Source: CAYUPI01 sp964446585 (GTDB lineage Bacteria; Verrucomicrobiota; Verrucomicrobiia; Limisphaerales; UBA8199). Taken from it: a stretch of DNA of 64,000 nt. Under the pieces are notes generated by a model, which had not been told where the DNA came from, made no database searches, and saw nothing but the letters and a program-made list of their open reading frames with translations. The DNA lies in NCBI GenBank assembly GCA_964446585.1, contig CAYUPI010000025.1, positions 1 through 64,000 on the forward strand. The letters are read 5' to 3'. Position numbers and translations under genes: made by a program. Shown piece by piece: positions 43,559 through 51,164 of this stretch. Every line of letters starts with the position of its first letter. The stretch's first letter is position 1.

Positions 43559-44125
43559 ATGGAAGAAAAAAGCATTGTCGTGTTGGCAAAGAAAAAAAGG
43601 CCCAGCGCCATAAGGAGGGTGCTCGTGCGGGGCGCTGATCCGAACGAGACCGATGGGGCGAGCAGGGCGGCCCTGCACTGGGCCGCTCAAGAAGGCCTTA
43701 CTGAGATCGTCAGGTGCTTGCTCGAATTCGGAGGCAACCCTAACAGTATCGACAAGCTAGGTTTTACCCCATTGGCTGTCGCTGCAGGCGAGAACCGTCC
43801 TACGATCATCCGGTGCCTGCTGCGTGCTGGCGCCAATCCAAATCATAGAATTCCTGGCGATCAGAATGGTACGGCCCTTCACTTGGCGTGCTCTTGGGGA
43901 AATACGGGAGCTGTCAGGGCGCTCCTTGAGTGTTCTAATACCAACGTGGATGCGCGCGACGCCGATGGCAAAACACCCCTCTCGTACGCTATTGAAAGCA
44001 GAAACGCGAAGCTAATAAAATATCTCAAAAGACACAAAGCGATCAAGAAAGGATTTCCGGGCAGCAAAAATAAATCTGGACAAGGCATGCTCGGCAAGCA
44101 CCAGCGAAAATCTCGCATTGTGTGA
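43559..44125 (+). CDS. Ankyrin-repeat protein
   Basis: 188 residues with about four ankyrin repeats (AALHWAAQEGLTEIVRCLLE, TPLAVAAGENRPTIIRCLLR, TALHLACSWGNTGAVRALLE, TPLSYAIESRNAKLIKYLK) and a Lys-rich tail. No export signal. Ankyrin proteins are a known class of immunity proteins downstream of polymorphic toxins, and this gene lies 128 bp after the TPR gene. It might be immunity to a lost toxin tip, or an unrelated protein-binding gene. Confidence 0.8.
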   Translation: MEEKSIVVLAKKKRPSAIRRVLVRGADPNETDGASRAALHWAAQEGLTEIVRCLLEFGGNPNSIDKLGFTPLAVAAGENRPTIIRCLLRAGANPNHRIPGDQNGTALHLACSWGNTGAVRALLECSNTNVDARDADGKTPLSYAIESRNAKLIKYLKRHKAIKKGFPGSKNKSGQGMLGKHQRKSRIV

Positions 44126-44266
44126 CATTCGTGGTCAAGCGTGCCATCCAATAGAGGGTTCGGCGGAACTGTCGGCGACACAGAAGGAAGTCATAGAGGC
44201 GAACAAGTCGGCCATCAGAAAAGCCATTGGCCGGATACAACGTTGGTTTAGGTGTTGAGAACACGA

Positions 44267-44561
44267 ATGAATAGAGACCGTCCGGACTTTGTTTGGGTTT
44301 TCACTGGTGCCGGATCTAGATTCCCCAGCGGTATGTTTTTTGAAAAGGAAGAGGCTGCGGCATGTCTCCAAGCACCTATTAAGCGGCATGCTAACAAGAT
44401 GTCCTGTGAGCGTTGGGCTCTACGACCGGGCCTTGAAAGTGAACTATTTCGTTCCCAAACGGGAAGACCAAAGGAGCCCGGAACTCATTGGGCGATTCAC
44501 CTGTGCAAGCCTTGAACACTATCATTATGAAAACGGCCTCGTCTGCGGGGTCAGGCCGTAG
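44267..44561 (+). pseudogene. DUF7710-like gene broken by a frameshift
   Basis: The first part in one frame reads MNRDRPDFVWVFTGAGSRFP and on to EKEEAAACL. From about 44372 the sequence continues in another frame as KHLLSGMLTRCPVSVGLYDR and on to IGRFTCASLEHYHYENG. Together they give a DUF7710-type protein (WVF...GxFPSGxF...KHxLSGxLT...YHYENG). One base appears inserted (or two lost) near 44372. The end merges with the miniature element that starts at 44543. Such small proteins are common in toxin-rich accessory regions; function unknown. Confidence 0.65.
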
Positions 44562-44738
44562 AAAACTCCGCAGCTTCGGCTTGAGGCTCGTCTGATTCAT
44601 CTGATTCTGGGCCGCATGCCGCGCAAACTTCGGCTCGAGTGTCAGGGTGCCATGCATCACATCGTGAGCCGACGGGACCAGCGTCACGACGTTTTTCTGG
44701 GCGAAGTGGACAAATGGCCCTAATGGCTGACCCCGCAG
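44543..44738 (+). mobile_element. Miniature RAYT element, unit C
   Basis: 196 bp with 12-bp perfect terminal inverted repeats CTGCGGGGTCAG (44543-44554) and CTGACCCCGCAG (44727-44738). The interior is the first 30 or so codons of a RAYT (MPRKLRLECQGAMHHIVSRR from 44616), ending at GEVDKWP. It equals units A and B with a complete left end, and so defines the element boundaries. It follows the broken DUF7710 gene directly. Bases 44739-44875 show no gene. Confidence 0.8.
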
Positions 44739-44875
44739 ACGTTTGGACTCCTATCCCGTGAATCCTGTTAATCCTGTCGAAGAATAAGGGATAAGGAAGA
44801 AGGAAGAATTGACAACGGGTTTTGACGGGGCGCGTGCGATTTGCTAAACGCTTCTCTGGATCGCAATTGGTTGGC

Positions 44876-45094
44876 TTAGCGAAAATCGTCCACACGCAAG
44901 CCGCTCCCTTCGACGATGCTTTTGAGCGTGCCTATAGGAATGGGCTTATTACCGTGCATCGCCACAATTACTTGCCGGCCGCTGACATGGCGCCATTTCT
45001 GGTGGCTGCCCTTTTGGCTGACCATCACGAAACCGTGCCGGCGAAGGACTCGAACAACTTCCTTGGCGCTGCAGACTGGAAATCGTTCGCTCAA
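44876..45094 (-). CDS. hicA: HicA-family mRNA interferase toxin
   Basis: 72 residues with the HicA double-stranded RNA-binding-like fold: MSERFPVCSAKEVVRVLRRH, then the catalytic His in SQKGSHQKW (H31) and the strand VIVAMHGNKPIPIGTLKSIV. HicA cleaves mRNA and is neutralised by HicB. The ATG overlaps the hicB stop by 4 bp. Antitoxin first, toxin second is the less common but known order. Confidence 0.93.
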   Translation of the reverse strand: MSERFPVCSAKEVVRVLRRHGFVMVSQKGSHQKWRHVSGRQVIVAMHGNKPIPIGTLKSIVEGSGLRVDDFR

Positions 45095-45294
45095 GGGAGC
45101 GCGATTTCCAGCACCTTCGCGCCGGCAGGAACTGAAACCGGCGATGGCTCAAACCAAAGTTCCAGAGCTTCCTTCGCGTTGCGAACAGCTTCCTCCTCGG
45201 TGTCCCCCGCGGACGCGCAACCGGGCAGTTCCGGGAAGAACGCCGCCCAGCGTCTGGTTTCCGGATCATGCTCGACGACCAGCCGAAGTTTCAT
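45091..45294 (-). CDS. hicB: HicB-family antitoxin
   Basis: The start is at ATG 45294 (MKLRLVVEHDPETRRWAAFF), where the family N-terminus begins; an upstream in-frame extension is unrelated. 67 residues: the partial RNase H-like HicB fold with ELPGCASAGDTEEEAVRNAKEALELW. There is no C-terminal DNA-binding domain, so autoregulation by this protein alone is unlikely. Forms an operon with hicA. Confidence 0.92.
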   Translation of the reverse strand: MKLRLVVEHDPETRRWAAFFPELPGCASAGDTEEEAVRNAKEALELWFEPSPVSVPAGAKVLEIALP

Positions 45295-45632
45295 CCCCCA
45301 AACTATAGTCGCCCTCCGGCCTCCCGGCAATCCGCAACCACGAGCGAATCTGGCTTGCGCACAGATAGTTCTTTGGAAGCCCAGCCCAAAGGTTCCGCGC
45401 GCAGGTCGTGGTGACCACGCACGTTTGGCTTCCTCAAGAGGGTGGCAGGCCGTCTCAACTCTCAACTACTCGGCCCGCCATAGTCCCGCCCTGCGGGACG
45501 ACGGCGGCTCCCTTCTACTTCATCCTTTATCCCTTTCTGCCTCCTGACGCCCTGACGGCTCAGGACCCCCAAGCGACTCTGTGGGGCATGCTCACCGCAT
45601 GTTCACAAAGACTTCGGCAAAAAGCGCTAACG
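45295..45632. other. Intergenic region between hicB and the RAYT element
   Basis: 338 bp with no supported gene. Pseudo-frames here have no family-like sequence. A GTCCCGCCCTGCGGGACGAC palindrome (about 45482-45501) is the only structure seen. Confidence 0.45.
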
Positions 45633-46689
45633 CCGGAAAGGGGTCAGTCAAACATATTGACAGCTCCTTGAGCCGGTGATGTCATTTCCCAATGGCTCGG
45701 AAGATGCGGGTGCAATATCCAGGGGCAATTTACCACGTCATGAATCGCGGTGATCGGCGCGAATCAATTTTTGAGGATGACAAGGATCGACAGCGTTTTC
45801 TTACCACTCTCGGGGAAGCTTGCGGCAAAACCGAGTGGCAAATACATGCCTTCTGTTTGATGTCGAATCATTTTCATTTTGTGGTCGAGACACCACAACC
45901 AAATCTGGTCGATGGTATGAAATGGTTTCTGGGCACCTACACCTCGCGCTTTAACCGGCGGCACAAACTTTTCGGCCATTTATTCAGCGGCCGCTACAAA
46001 GCTCTCATTGTGGATGGTAGTGGCGATGGTTATCTCAAGACCGTTTGCGACTACGTCCATTTGAACCCCGTGCGGTCTAAACTTTTGACGCCGGAGCAGC
46101 CGCTCGAGGCTTACGCCTGGAGCAGTTATCCGTTCTATGTGGGCGAACCAGGAAAACGGTTTGGTTGGCTACGAGTGGATCGGTTACTGGGAGAATGGGG
46201 CATAGCGCAAGATAGCGCTGCGGGCTGCCAGCATTTTGCGGCGTGTATGGAAGCGCGGCGGCAGGGCGAGCTGGAAGAGGAGTTCAAGCCGGTGCGTCGA
46301 GGCTGGTGCCTCGGGAGCGAGGAATTTCGCAAAGAATTATTAGCGCAAGTGGACCAAAAGCGCGGCCGATGGCACTACGGACCGGAGTTACAGGAATCCG
46401 CCGAGGCCAAAGCAGAAAGACTTATCGCCGAGGAGCTCCAGTCTCGTCGGTGGACCGAACACAAGTTACAGGCCACGCGCAAAGGCGAGCCCATGAAGGT
46501 GGAGTTGGCGCTGAGACTGCGAGCGGAAACGACAATGAGCCTTGAGTGGATCGCCAAACGCCTTAGGGCCGGAACTCGCGGTCATTTAGCGCACTTGCTG
46601 TATGTCCATGACCAGATCGGCAACGGGGGCAGTAACGCTACAGCTAAAGTTCAACAATCATTCAATATGTTTGACTGACCCCTTTCCGG
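45633..46689 (+). mobile_element. Complete RAYT transposon-like element with 28-bp TIRs
   Basis: A perfect 28-bp inverted repeat frames the transposase gene: the left arm 45633-45660 begins CCGGAAAGGGGTCAGTCAAA; the right arm 46662-46689 ends TTTGACTGACCCCTTTCCGG. The right arm overlaps the last codons and stop of the transposase. The GGGGTCAG core is shared with the miniature units A-C, but the rest of the ends differ. Total 1057 bp. Confidence 0.88.
45692..46678 (+). CDS. REP-associated tyrosine transposase (RAYT)
   Basis: 328 residues of the Y1 (IS200-like HUH) transposase family, RAYT branch: MARKMRVQYPGAIYHVMNRG, HUH pair H60-F-H62 in CLMSNHFHFVVETP, YKALIVDGSGDGYLKTVCDY with candidate catalytic Tyr (Y121), and VHLNPVRSK. 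The C-terminal part (about 200-328) is an extra helical domain with an HTH-like end (MSLEWIAKRLRAGTRGHLAH). RAYTs mobilise or maintain REP/palindromic repeats. The gene looks intact; it lies inside 28-bp inverted repeats. Confidence 0.92.
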   Translation: MARKMRVQYPGAIYHVMNRGDRRESIFEDDKDRQRFLTTLGEACGKTEWQIHAFCLMSNHFHFVVETPQPNLVDGMKWFLGTYTSRFNRRHKLFGHLFSGRYKALIVDGSGDGYLKTVCDYVHLNPVRSKLLTPEQPLEAYAWSSYPFYVGEPGKRFGWLRVDRLLGEWGIAQDSAAGCQHFAACMEARRQGELEEEFKPVRRGWCLGSEEFRKELLAQVDQKRGRWHYGPELQESAEAKAERLIAEELQSRRWTEHKLQATRKGEPMKVELALRLRAETTMSLEWIAKRLRAGTRGHLAHLLYVHDQIGNGGSNATAKVQQSFNMFD

Positions 46690-46912
46690 TTGAATTTATC
46701 ACTGATGGGCCAAATGGAAAGGGCTTCCGACGTCTCTCGGGATGCTCATTGGCGGTCACATTCGACGGCCGAATTTCTTATCACCTCGGTAGTCTGTTCC
46801 AGAGCGTCACATTTCCGCTTGCAGGCGGCGAGAAAGAAATTAGGCTCGGAGCGCAGCAAGAAAAAATCGATCACACCGGGCGGGTGCGATCCTCGATCCT
46901 GAAAAGAAGTGT

Positions 46913-47521
46913 ATGGCGAAAATAGATCCTCGAGTCGATGCTTGCATTGCGCAGGCGCCTGAATTTGCGAAACCGATCCTGACCCATATCCGAAAACTGG
47001 TCCATCAGGGTTGTCCGGAAGTTGAGGAAACGATTAAGTGGCGATTCCCGACGTTTATGTACAAGGGGATGTTTTGCGGCATGGGGGCATTCAAGGGCCA
47101 CTGCACGTTTGGGTTTTGGAAACATGAATTGCTCTTTGGAACGGACGGCGGCGAGGCCAAGGATGGCGGCATGGGACAGTTTGGCCGGTTCACGAGCCTC
47201 TCGGACCTGCCGAAAGATTCCGTCCTGATCGGTTACATCAAACGTGCGGCGCGATTGAATGATGAGGGAGTCAAAGCGCCATCGCGGTCCAAGCCCAAAG
47301 AACGGAAACCATTGGTGGTGCCGTCCTTTTTCCGAAGTGCGCTGAAGAAAAACAAGAAAGCGCTGGCCACATTCGAGAATTTCAGCTATAGCCATAAGAA
47401 GGAATACGTAGAGTGGCTGACTGAGGCCAAGACCGAAGAGACGCGCACACGACGGCTGGCGATGGCGCTGGAATGGTTGGCGCAAGGCAAAGCCAGGAAT
47501 TGGAAATACATGAACTGTTAG
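46913..47521 (+). CDS. YdeI/OmpD-associated family protein
   Basis: 202 residues: a DUF1801 domain (about 1-125; ILTHIRKLVHQGCPEVEETI, MFCGMGAFKGHCTFGFWKHE) followed by the OmpdA-type helical region (VPSFFRSALKKNKKALATFE, SYSHKKEYVEWLTEAKTEET). Proteins of this type are small and cytoplasmic, with no clear biochemical role; one member is linked to peptide resistance in Salmonella. Starts 224 bp after the RAYT element; that gap shows nothing else. Confidence 0.88.
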   Translation: MAKIDPRVDACIAQAPEFAKPILTHIRKLVHQGCPEVEETIKWRFPTFMYKGMFCGMGAFKGHCTFGFWKHELLFGTDGGEAKDGGMGQFGRFTSLSDLPKDSVLIGYIKRAARLNDEGVKAPSRSKPKERKPLVVPSFFRSALKKNKKALATFENFSYSHKKEYVEWLTEAKTEETRTRRLAMALEWLAQGKARNWKYMNC

Positions 47522-47538
47522 CCGTTCCCTGATAGCCC

Positions 47539-47979
47539 ATGATAGGCCAAAAGCATTGTCCGTACTGCCTGGCACCGGCGCAACTGGGTTGCGCGCACCT
47601 GGCACTTGCGGTGGAGGCGCGGGATTTCGTTCGACGTTGCATCGAGAGTTCAGAGGCGCAGCTTCAATGGCAGGCGTTGTGCCAGCGCCGGAAAGGCCAA
47701 CTGCAGAGTGCGGGCCAATGGTCGCCGGAACGGGAAGATTTCACCTGGCTCGAAACCGCATTTTGCGATGAGTTCCTCCGACGTCTGAATTGGTTCGGAG
47801 AGATGGATTACGAATGGCGAACCGGGTCCAAGCCCGAGCAAGGCGGCTTCTGGGTATTGTTATGGTCCAAAGACGCGAAGCGGCTATGGTGGGAATTGCG
47901 AGATGAATTTGAGCGCCAATCCACGGCCCACATACCGCCACCCGTATCTTCTCTGCACGACAATTTCCTGCCGCTTTAG
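47539..47979 (+). CDS. Conserved hypothetical protein with N-terminal Cys/His knuckle
   Basis: 146 residues. The N-terminus HCPYCLAPAQLGCAHLALAV could bind zinc through Cys/His. The body has FTWLETAFCDEFLRRLNWFG and QGGFWVLLWSKDAKRLWWEL, rich in Trp. It resembles small uncharacterised proteins that I associate with Verrucomicrobia, without a known role. It starts 17 bp after the YdeI-like gene, so the two may be co-transcribed. Confidence 0.7.
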   Translation: MIGQKHCPYCLAPAQLGCAHLALAVEARDFVRRCIESSEAQLQWQALCQRRKGQLQSAGQWSPEREDFTWLETAFCDEFLRRLNWFGEMDYEWRTGSKPEQGGFWVLLWSKDAKRLWWELRDEFERQSTAHIPPPVSSLHDNFLPL

Positions 47980-47982
47980 TTT

Positions 47983-48735
47983 TTAATCGAGCAGCACCTG
48001 GTTACGGCGAATCCAGCCGATACGGCGCGGATCGGTTGTTACCTGGAGCCAGTCATCCTTTCGATCCAACACACGCATCTCAGCGCCGTCATGGACTGCA
48101 AAAACGTTCTGCGAATCATCGAGCGGGCCGCGGCGCACGACGGCGTCAGGAGCGATGACGATTGCGACCAGACTGGAACGCTGATCGTGGAGCGCGGCGC
48201 CGAGGCAGGCGCAGAGGGCGGCCGCCACCACTCCCAAGCTGGCCCATAGCTTTCTGAAGTTGCGTTTCCAGGCTGAGCGCCATTGCGCAGCGGCCAGCAA
48301 CAGGAACCAAAGCCAAACCGCGCCTGAGGCCAGCATGGTCCATTCGTTCAAAGTCAGCTTGGCGAGCGACAGGTGCCATCTGTTGGGCGAGAAGGTCGGA
48401 CCCTGAGTCTGGTTTCGGGCGAATTGAAGATTCGCGCGGATGTCGGGGTCACGCGGTGCGAGCTGCTCGGCTTGACGATAGGCTGCGAGCGAGCGGCCGA
48501 TTTGACCGGCTTTAAACCATGCATTGCCGAGGTTGAAATAGAGCGCGGGAGAGACCGACCCCGCCTGAATCAATTTCTCGTAAGCAGCGGCGGCCTCGGG
48601 GAATTTGTTCTCGTAGTAGAGCTTGTTGGCTGATTCGAAGGAAGAGGATGGGGTTTGGGAGTGAAGCGGGAATGGGATGAGGAGTAAGGCCAAACTCCAA
48701 AATCCAAGACCCAAGATTCGGCAGTCAAAGTTCAA
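47983..48735 (-). CDS. batE: TPR and SH3-like membrane protein (BatE-like)
   Basis: 250 residues: signal region (RILGLGFWSLALLLIPFPLH), TPR repeats (YYENKFPEAAAAYEKLIQAG, LYFNLGNAWFKAGQIGRSLA), two membrane helices (MLASGAVWLWFLLLAAAQW; SLGVVAAALCACLGAAL) and a C-terminal SH3-like domain (VVRRGPLDDSQNVFAVHDG, WLQVTTDPRRIGWIRRNQV). This matches BatE. The start is TTG 48735: an in-frame TGA lies two codons upstream and the signal peptide begins inside a TCAAAGT heptad repeat. It follows batD by 84 bp and belongs functionally with the moxR-bat genes at 10.7-16.4 kb. Confidence 0.82.
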   Translation of the reverse strand: MNFDCRILGLGFWSLALLLIPFPLHSQTPSSSFESANKLYYENKFPEAAAAYEKLIQAGSVSPALYFNLGNAWFKAGQIGRSLAAYRQAEQLAPRDPDIRANLQFARNQTQGPTFSPNRWHLSLAKLTLNEWTMLASGAVWLWFLLLAAAQWRSAWKRNFRKLWASLGVVAAALCACLGAALHDQRSSLVAIVIAPDAVVRRGPLDDSQNVFAVHDGAEMRVLDRKDDWLQVTTDPRRIGWIRRNQVLLD

Positions 48736-48773
48736 AGTTCAAAGTTCAAAGTCCAAAGTCCAAAGTCCGGAGT
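48725..48773. repeat. Seven tandem heptads (TCAAAGT type)
   Basis: Four TCAAAGT, two CCAAAGT and one CCGGAGT, phased at 7 bp. The batE start lies in the second unit and the first codons run into adjoining CCAAAATCC-type repeat. More degenerate A-rich repeats (GGAAAATGGAAAA) fill the rest of the batD-batE gap. Confidence 0.85.
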
Positions 48774-48819
48774 CGGAAGGCCGAAATGGCAAATTGAAAA
48801 TGGAAAATGGAAAAAATGG

Positions 48820-50670
48820 TCACAGGCTAAGGGATTGCAGTTCTCGGAAGGTGACATCGATTTTGGAACAAAGTGTGGCGAGCTCTCCGCTCGAGCGGGC
48901 CTTCGCATAGCGGGCCAGGTTGCAGGCATGGAAGAGCTCTTGGACCTGCGTCAAAATCGGTTCGGGCACTCTCCGCGGGCGCAGGTGCTCCTCGATCACA
49001 GCTTCAGTAATCGAAGAAGCAGGCAAGTCCAGACGCTCTCCCAATTGTTCCTGCAGGAGGCGGAACAGGCCGGCGAAGAATTCTTCGGATTTGTTCTGCG
49101 CGGCCTGCTGGCGCAGCTCGACCAGGCCGCCCCGAATCAGGTTCGCAACCTGGCGCTGGCGTCGCAGCCGCGGATTGTTCGCGAGAGCCTCGGCGCGTCT
49201 GCGCCAAACCAATGCCGAAATCCAGGCCAGCACCGGCACGCCTTGCAGCGCGACGAACCATGGCTGCTGAATCAGGGGGGGCGAGATTTGAGCCATTGTT
49301 CCCATCCGGGTTTTGATGGGAACAATGTCCTGGGCCGGGGGTGGAGTCTCCGATTGCGCGGCGCGGTTCGCGGATGCAATTGTGGGCGGAGGCGCGGAGC
49401 CGCCCGGCCGCACGCTCAATTTCACCGCCGGCTGAATCAAATTTTGATACGCTTTCCGTTCCGGATCAAAAAAGCTGAACGAGATGGACGGCAGCTCTTT
49501 GATGTCGGCAGTTTGTGGGATGATGACTTGCTCGAACGTCTTCGAGCCCTGGATGCCGAGTGGGTCACCCGAGGTGTCAACTTTGGTTGTCGGCGGGTAG
49601 GTTTTGAAATCATGCCAGGCCGGTTGCTCGGGGAGCGCGAGAGTGTCAAAGGCACCGCGGCCGGCCAACTGCACGCGAACGGTAATTGGGTCGCCGACAG
49701 CGGCGTTGGTTGGGCCGACACTGGAGCTCATAGTGAAGCTTCCGACAGCGCCGTTGAAATTTGCGGGCGCGTTTACCTTCGGAAGGTCGAGACACTGCAC
49801 TGATTGGGGTTCGGACGCGAGCACGACTTGTTTCTGTTCGCCGCTGCTGAAGAAATCACGGAAACCAAACTGTTCGAAAAATGGGTCAGACCGGCGCCGG
49901 CCAGAGGCGAGCTCCAGGAGCACAGTTGCAGTCACCGGCCCAATGGTCAGAGCCCCGGTCCTGATCGGCTTGAGCGAATAGGAGAGGGGAATGACGGTGT
50001 AGATCGAGTTGCCGACCTGGCTGCGGCGCTGGTCGCGTTGCACCATCTTGCCCAAAACGCCGCCGTCCGCGGGAAAGGCAGTAAGCTGGAACTGGCTGAT
50101 GTTCCGCACGCTGCTGTGGAGGTAGAGTTCGATTTGGATCGGGATCGTCTCGCCAAGATACAGTTCCTTCTTCGGCAGGAGCAATTTCAGGAAGGCCAAT
50201 TGCGAACCCGATTCGATGGCTTCAGGGGTTGGAGCGCCGGGCTTGAGAACTCTAAGTTTCACGGGCTGCGTTGTCAGCCGTTCGCCGCCGGCGTCGGCGG
50301 TCATTGAGGGAATCACGAATTCACCAGGCTGGCGCGGCGTGATGTAGAAGTTGTGGCTGAGGCTGGAGGTGATCTGCTGCTGGACGATGTTGACGTGACT
50401 GGACTGTCCTATGTAGTCGATTTGCAGACCGGGGATATCCGGCGGAGCGGGCACACTTTGCGGAGTCGCGCCGGAGAACGTCAGAGAGAGCGTGGCTCGT
50501 TCGCCGAGAGTTATGGTGTCGCGATCCAAAGCAGCAGTAAATGTGGCGGCCGGCAAGGACCCGATGCAGCAAAATATCGCAGCAGCGGCAATGCGGAAGA
50601 ACTGATGCTTACTCAGCTTCCGGCCGCACATCGCAAATCTGATCGGCCCTGACATTGTTCGCGTATTCAA
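48820..50670 (-). CDS. batD: BatD-family protein
   Basis: 616 residues. A signal peptide (FFRIAAAAIFCCIGSLPAA) is followed by repeated immunoglobulin-like beta domains typical of BatD: FTAALDRDTITLGERATLSL, LKLLLPKKELYLGETIPIQI, VGDPITVRVQLAGRGAFDTL. A single membrane helix (WFVALQGVPVLAWISALVW, about 465-485) leads to a cytoplasmic helical tail. The start may be ATG 50670 or 50655. It is upstream of batE on the minus strand, but both are far from the rest of the bat operon. Confidence 0.88.
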   Translation of the reverse strand: MNTRTMSGPIRFAMCGRKLSKHQFFRIAAAAIFCCIGSLPAATFTAALDRDTITLGERATLSLTFSGATPQSVPAPPDIPGLQIDYIGQSSHVNIVQQQITSSLSHNFYITPRQPGEFVIPSMTADAGGERLTTQPVKLRVLKPGAPTPEAIESGSQLAFLKLLLPKKELYLGETIPIQIELYLHSSVRNISQFQLTAFPADGGVLGKMVQRDQRRSQVGNSIYTVIPLSYSLKPIRTGALTIGPVTATVLLELASGRRRSDPFFEQFGFRDFFSSGEQKQVVLASEPQSVQCLDLPKVNAPANFNGAVGSFTMSSSVGPTNAAVGDPITVRVQLAGRGAFDTLALPEQPAWHDFKTYPPTTKVDTSGDPLGIQGSKTFEQVIIPQTADIKELPSISFSFFDPERKAYQNLIQPAVKLSVRPGGSAPPPTIASANRAAQSETPPPAQDIVPIKTRMGTMAQISPPLIQQPWFVALQGVPVLAWISALVWRRRAEALANNPRLRRQRQVANLIRGGLVELRQQAAQNKSEEFFAGLFRLLQEQLGERLDLPASSITEAVIEEHLRPRRVPEPILTQVQELFHACNLARYAKARSSGELATLCSKIDVTFRELQSLSL

Positions 50671-51082
50671 AAAAGTTCAGTTTGCCGGTGGTGACGTGAG
50701 ACGCAAGCTTCGCCTGGCGCACCGCCGTATTGACAACTGCGCTCGCGTCGTGTTCGGCAAAAACAGATGAGCAAAGATCGTTCAGGCATGGCAGGCCTAA
50801 ACCACATCGAGAGCTTCTTCTAATGAAAGTTATGAGCGCGGGTTCGAAATTCCCTGCAAAGTGGCACTCAGAGCGACCCGACCGATTTTATGGGACTCGA
50901 CACTACAATCTGTTGGGTCGCAGCAATCATGGAGGCACTAGAGCATGCGTGTGGTATTCTTAATCTATTGATAGCCATGGGTTTGACTGCAGTACCTTGC
51001 TCGGAGGAGGGCAATTTCGGCAGGCTTCAAAGGCGAGGGAACGGTTTGTGAATAACTTTTGAATAAGTCCTGAAAATTCTTG
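50671..51082. other. Intergenic region between batD and the mraZ promoter
   Basis: About 410 bp with no supported gene. GGGTTCGAAATTCCC near 50850 looks like a tRNA T-arm fragment but has no surrounding cloverleaf. Confidence 0.45.
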
Positions 51083-51127
51083 TTGACACGAAGTGGGTTG
51101 AAATGGTTAAAAGTGGGGCGCAGTGGG
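51083..51127 (+). promoter_or_regulatory. mraZ promoter with phased MraZ operator boxes
   Basis: TTGACA (51083-51088) is followed by a weak -10 (TTAAAA, 51107-51112). GTGGG boxes lie at 51093, 51113 and 51123, and a degenerate ATGGT at 51103: exact 10-bp phasing, one box per helical turn. MraZ is known to bind tandem GTGGG-type repeats before its own gene and repress the dcw operon. The boxes overlap the promoter, consistent with autorepression. Confidence 0.8.
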
Positions 51128-51164
51128 GCAGAAGGAGTCGTACAAGCCCTATTGTGAATAAGTA

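Noticed and set aside
44126..44266. Open stretch reading ELSATQKEVIEANKSAIRKA, possible toxin-tip remnant
   Set aside because: No start, no motif and a short length; could be chance. Kept only as a note because of the nearby rhs module.
46690..46912. Frame after the RAYT element as the tail of a disrupted gene
   Set aside because: Only about 70 codons overlapping the element end, with no recognisable family sequence.
50840..50880. GGGTTCGAAATTCCC resembling a tRNA T-arm
   Set aside because: No acceptor, D or anticodon stems could be built around it.
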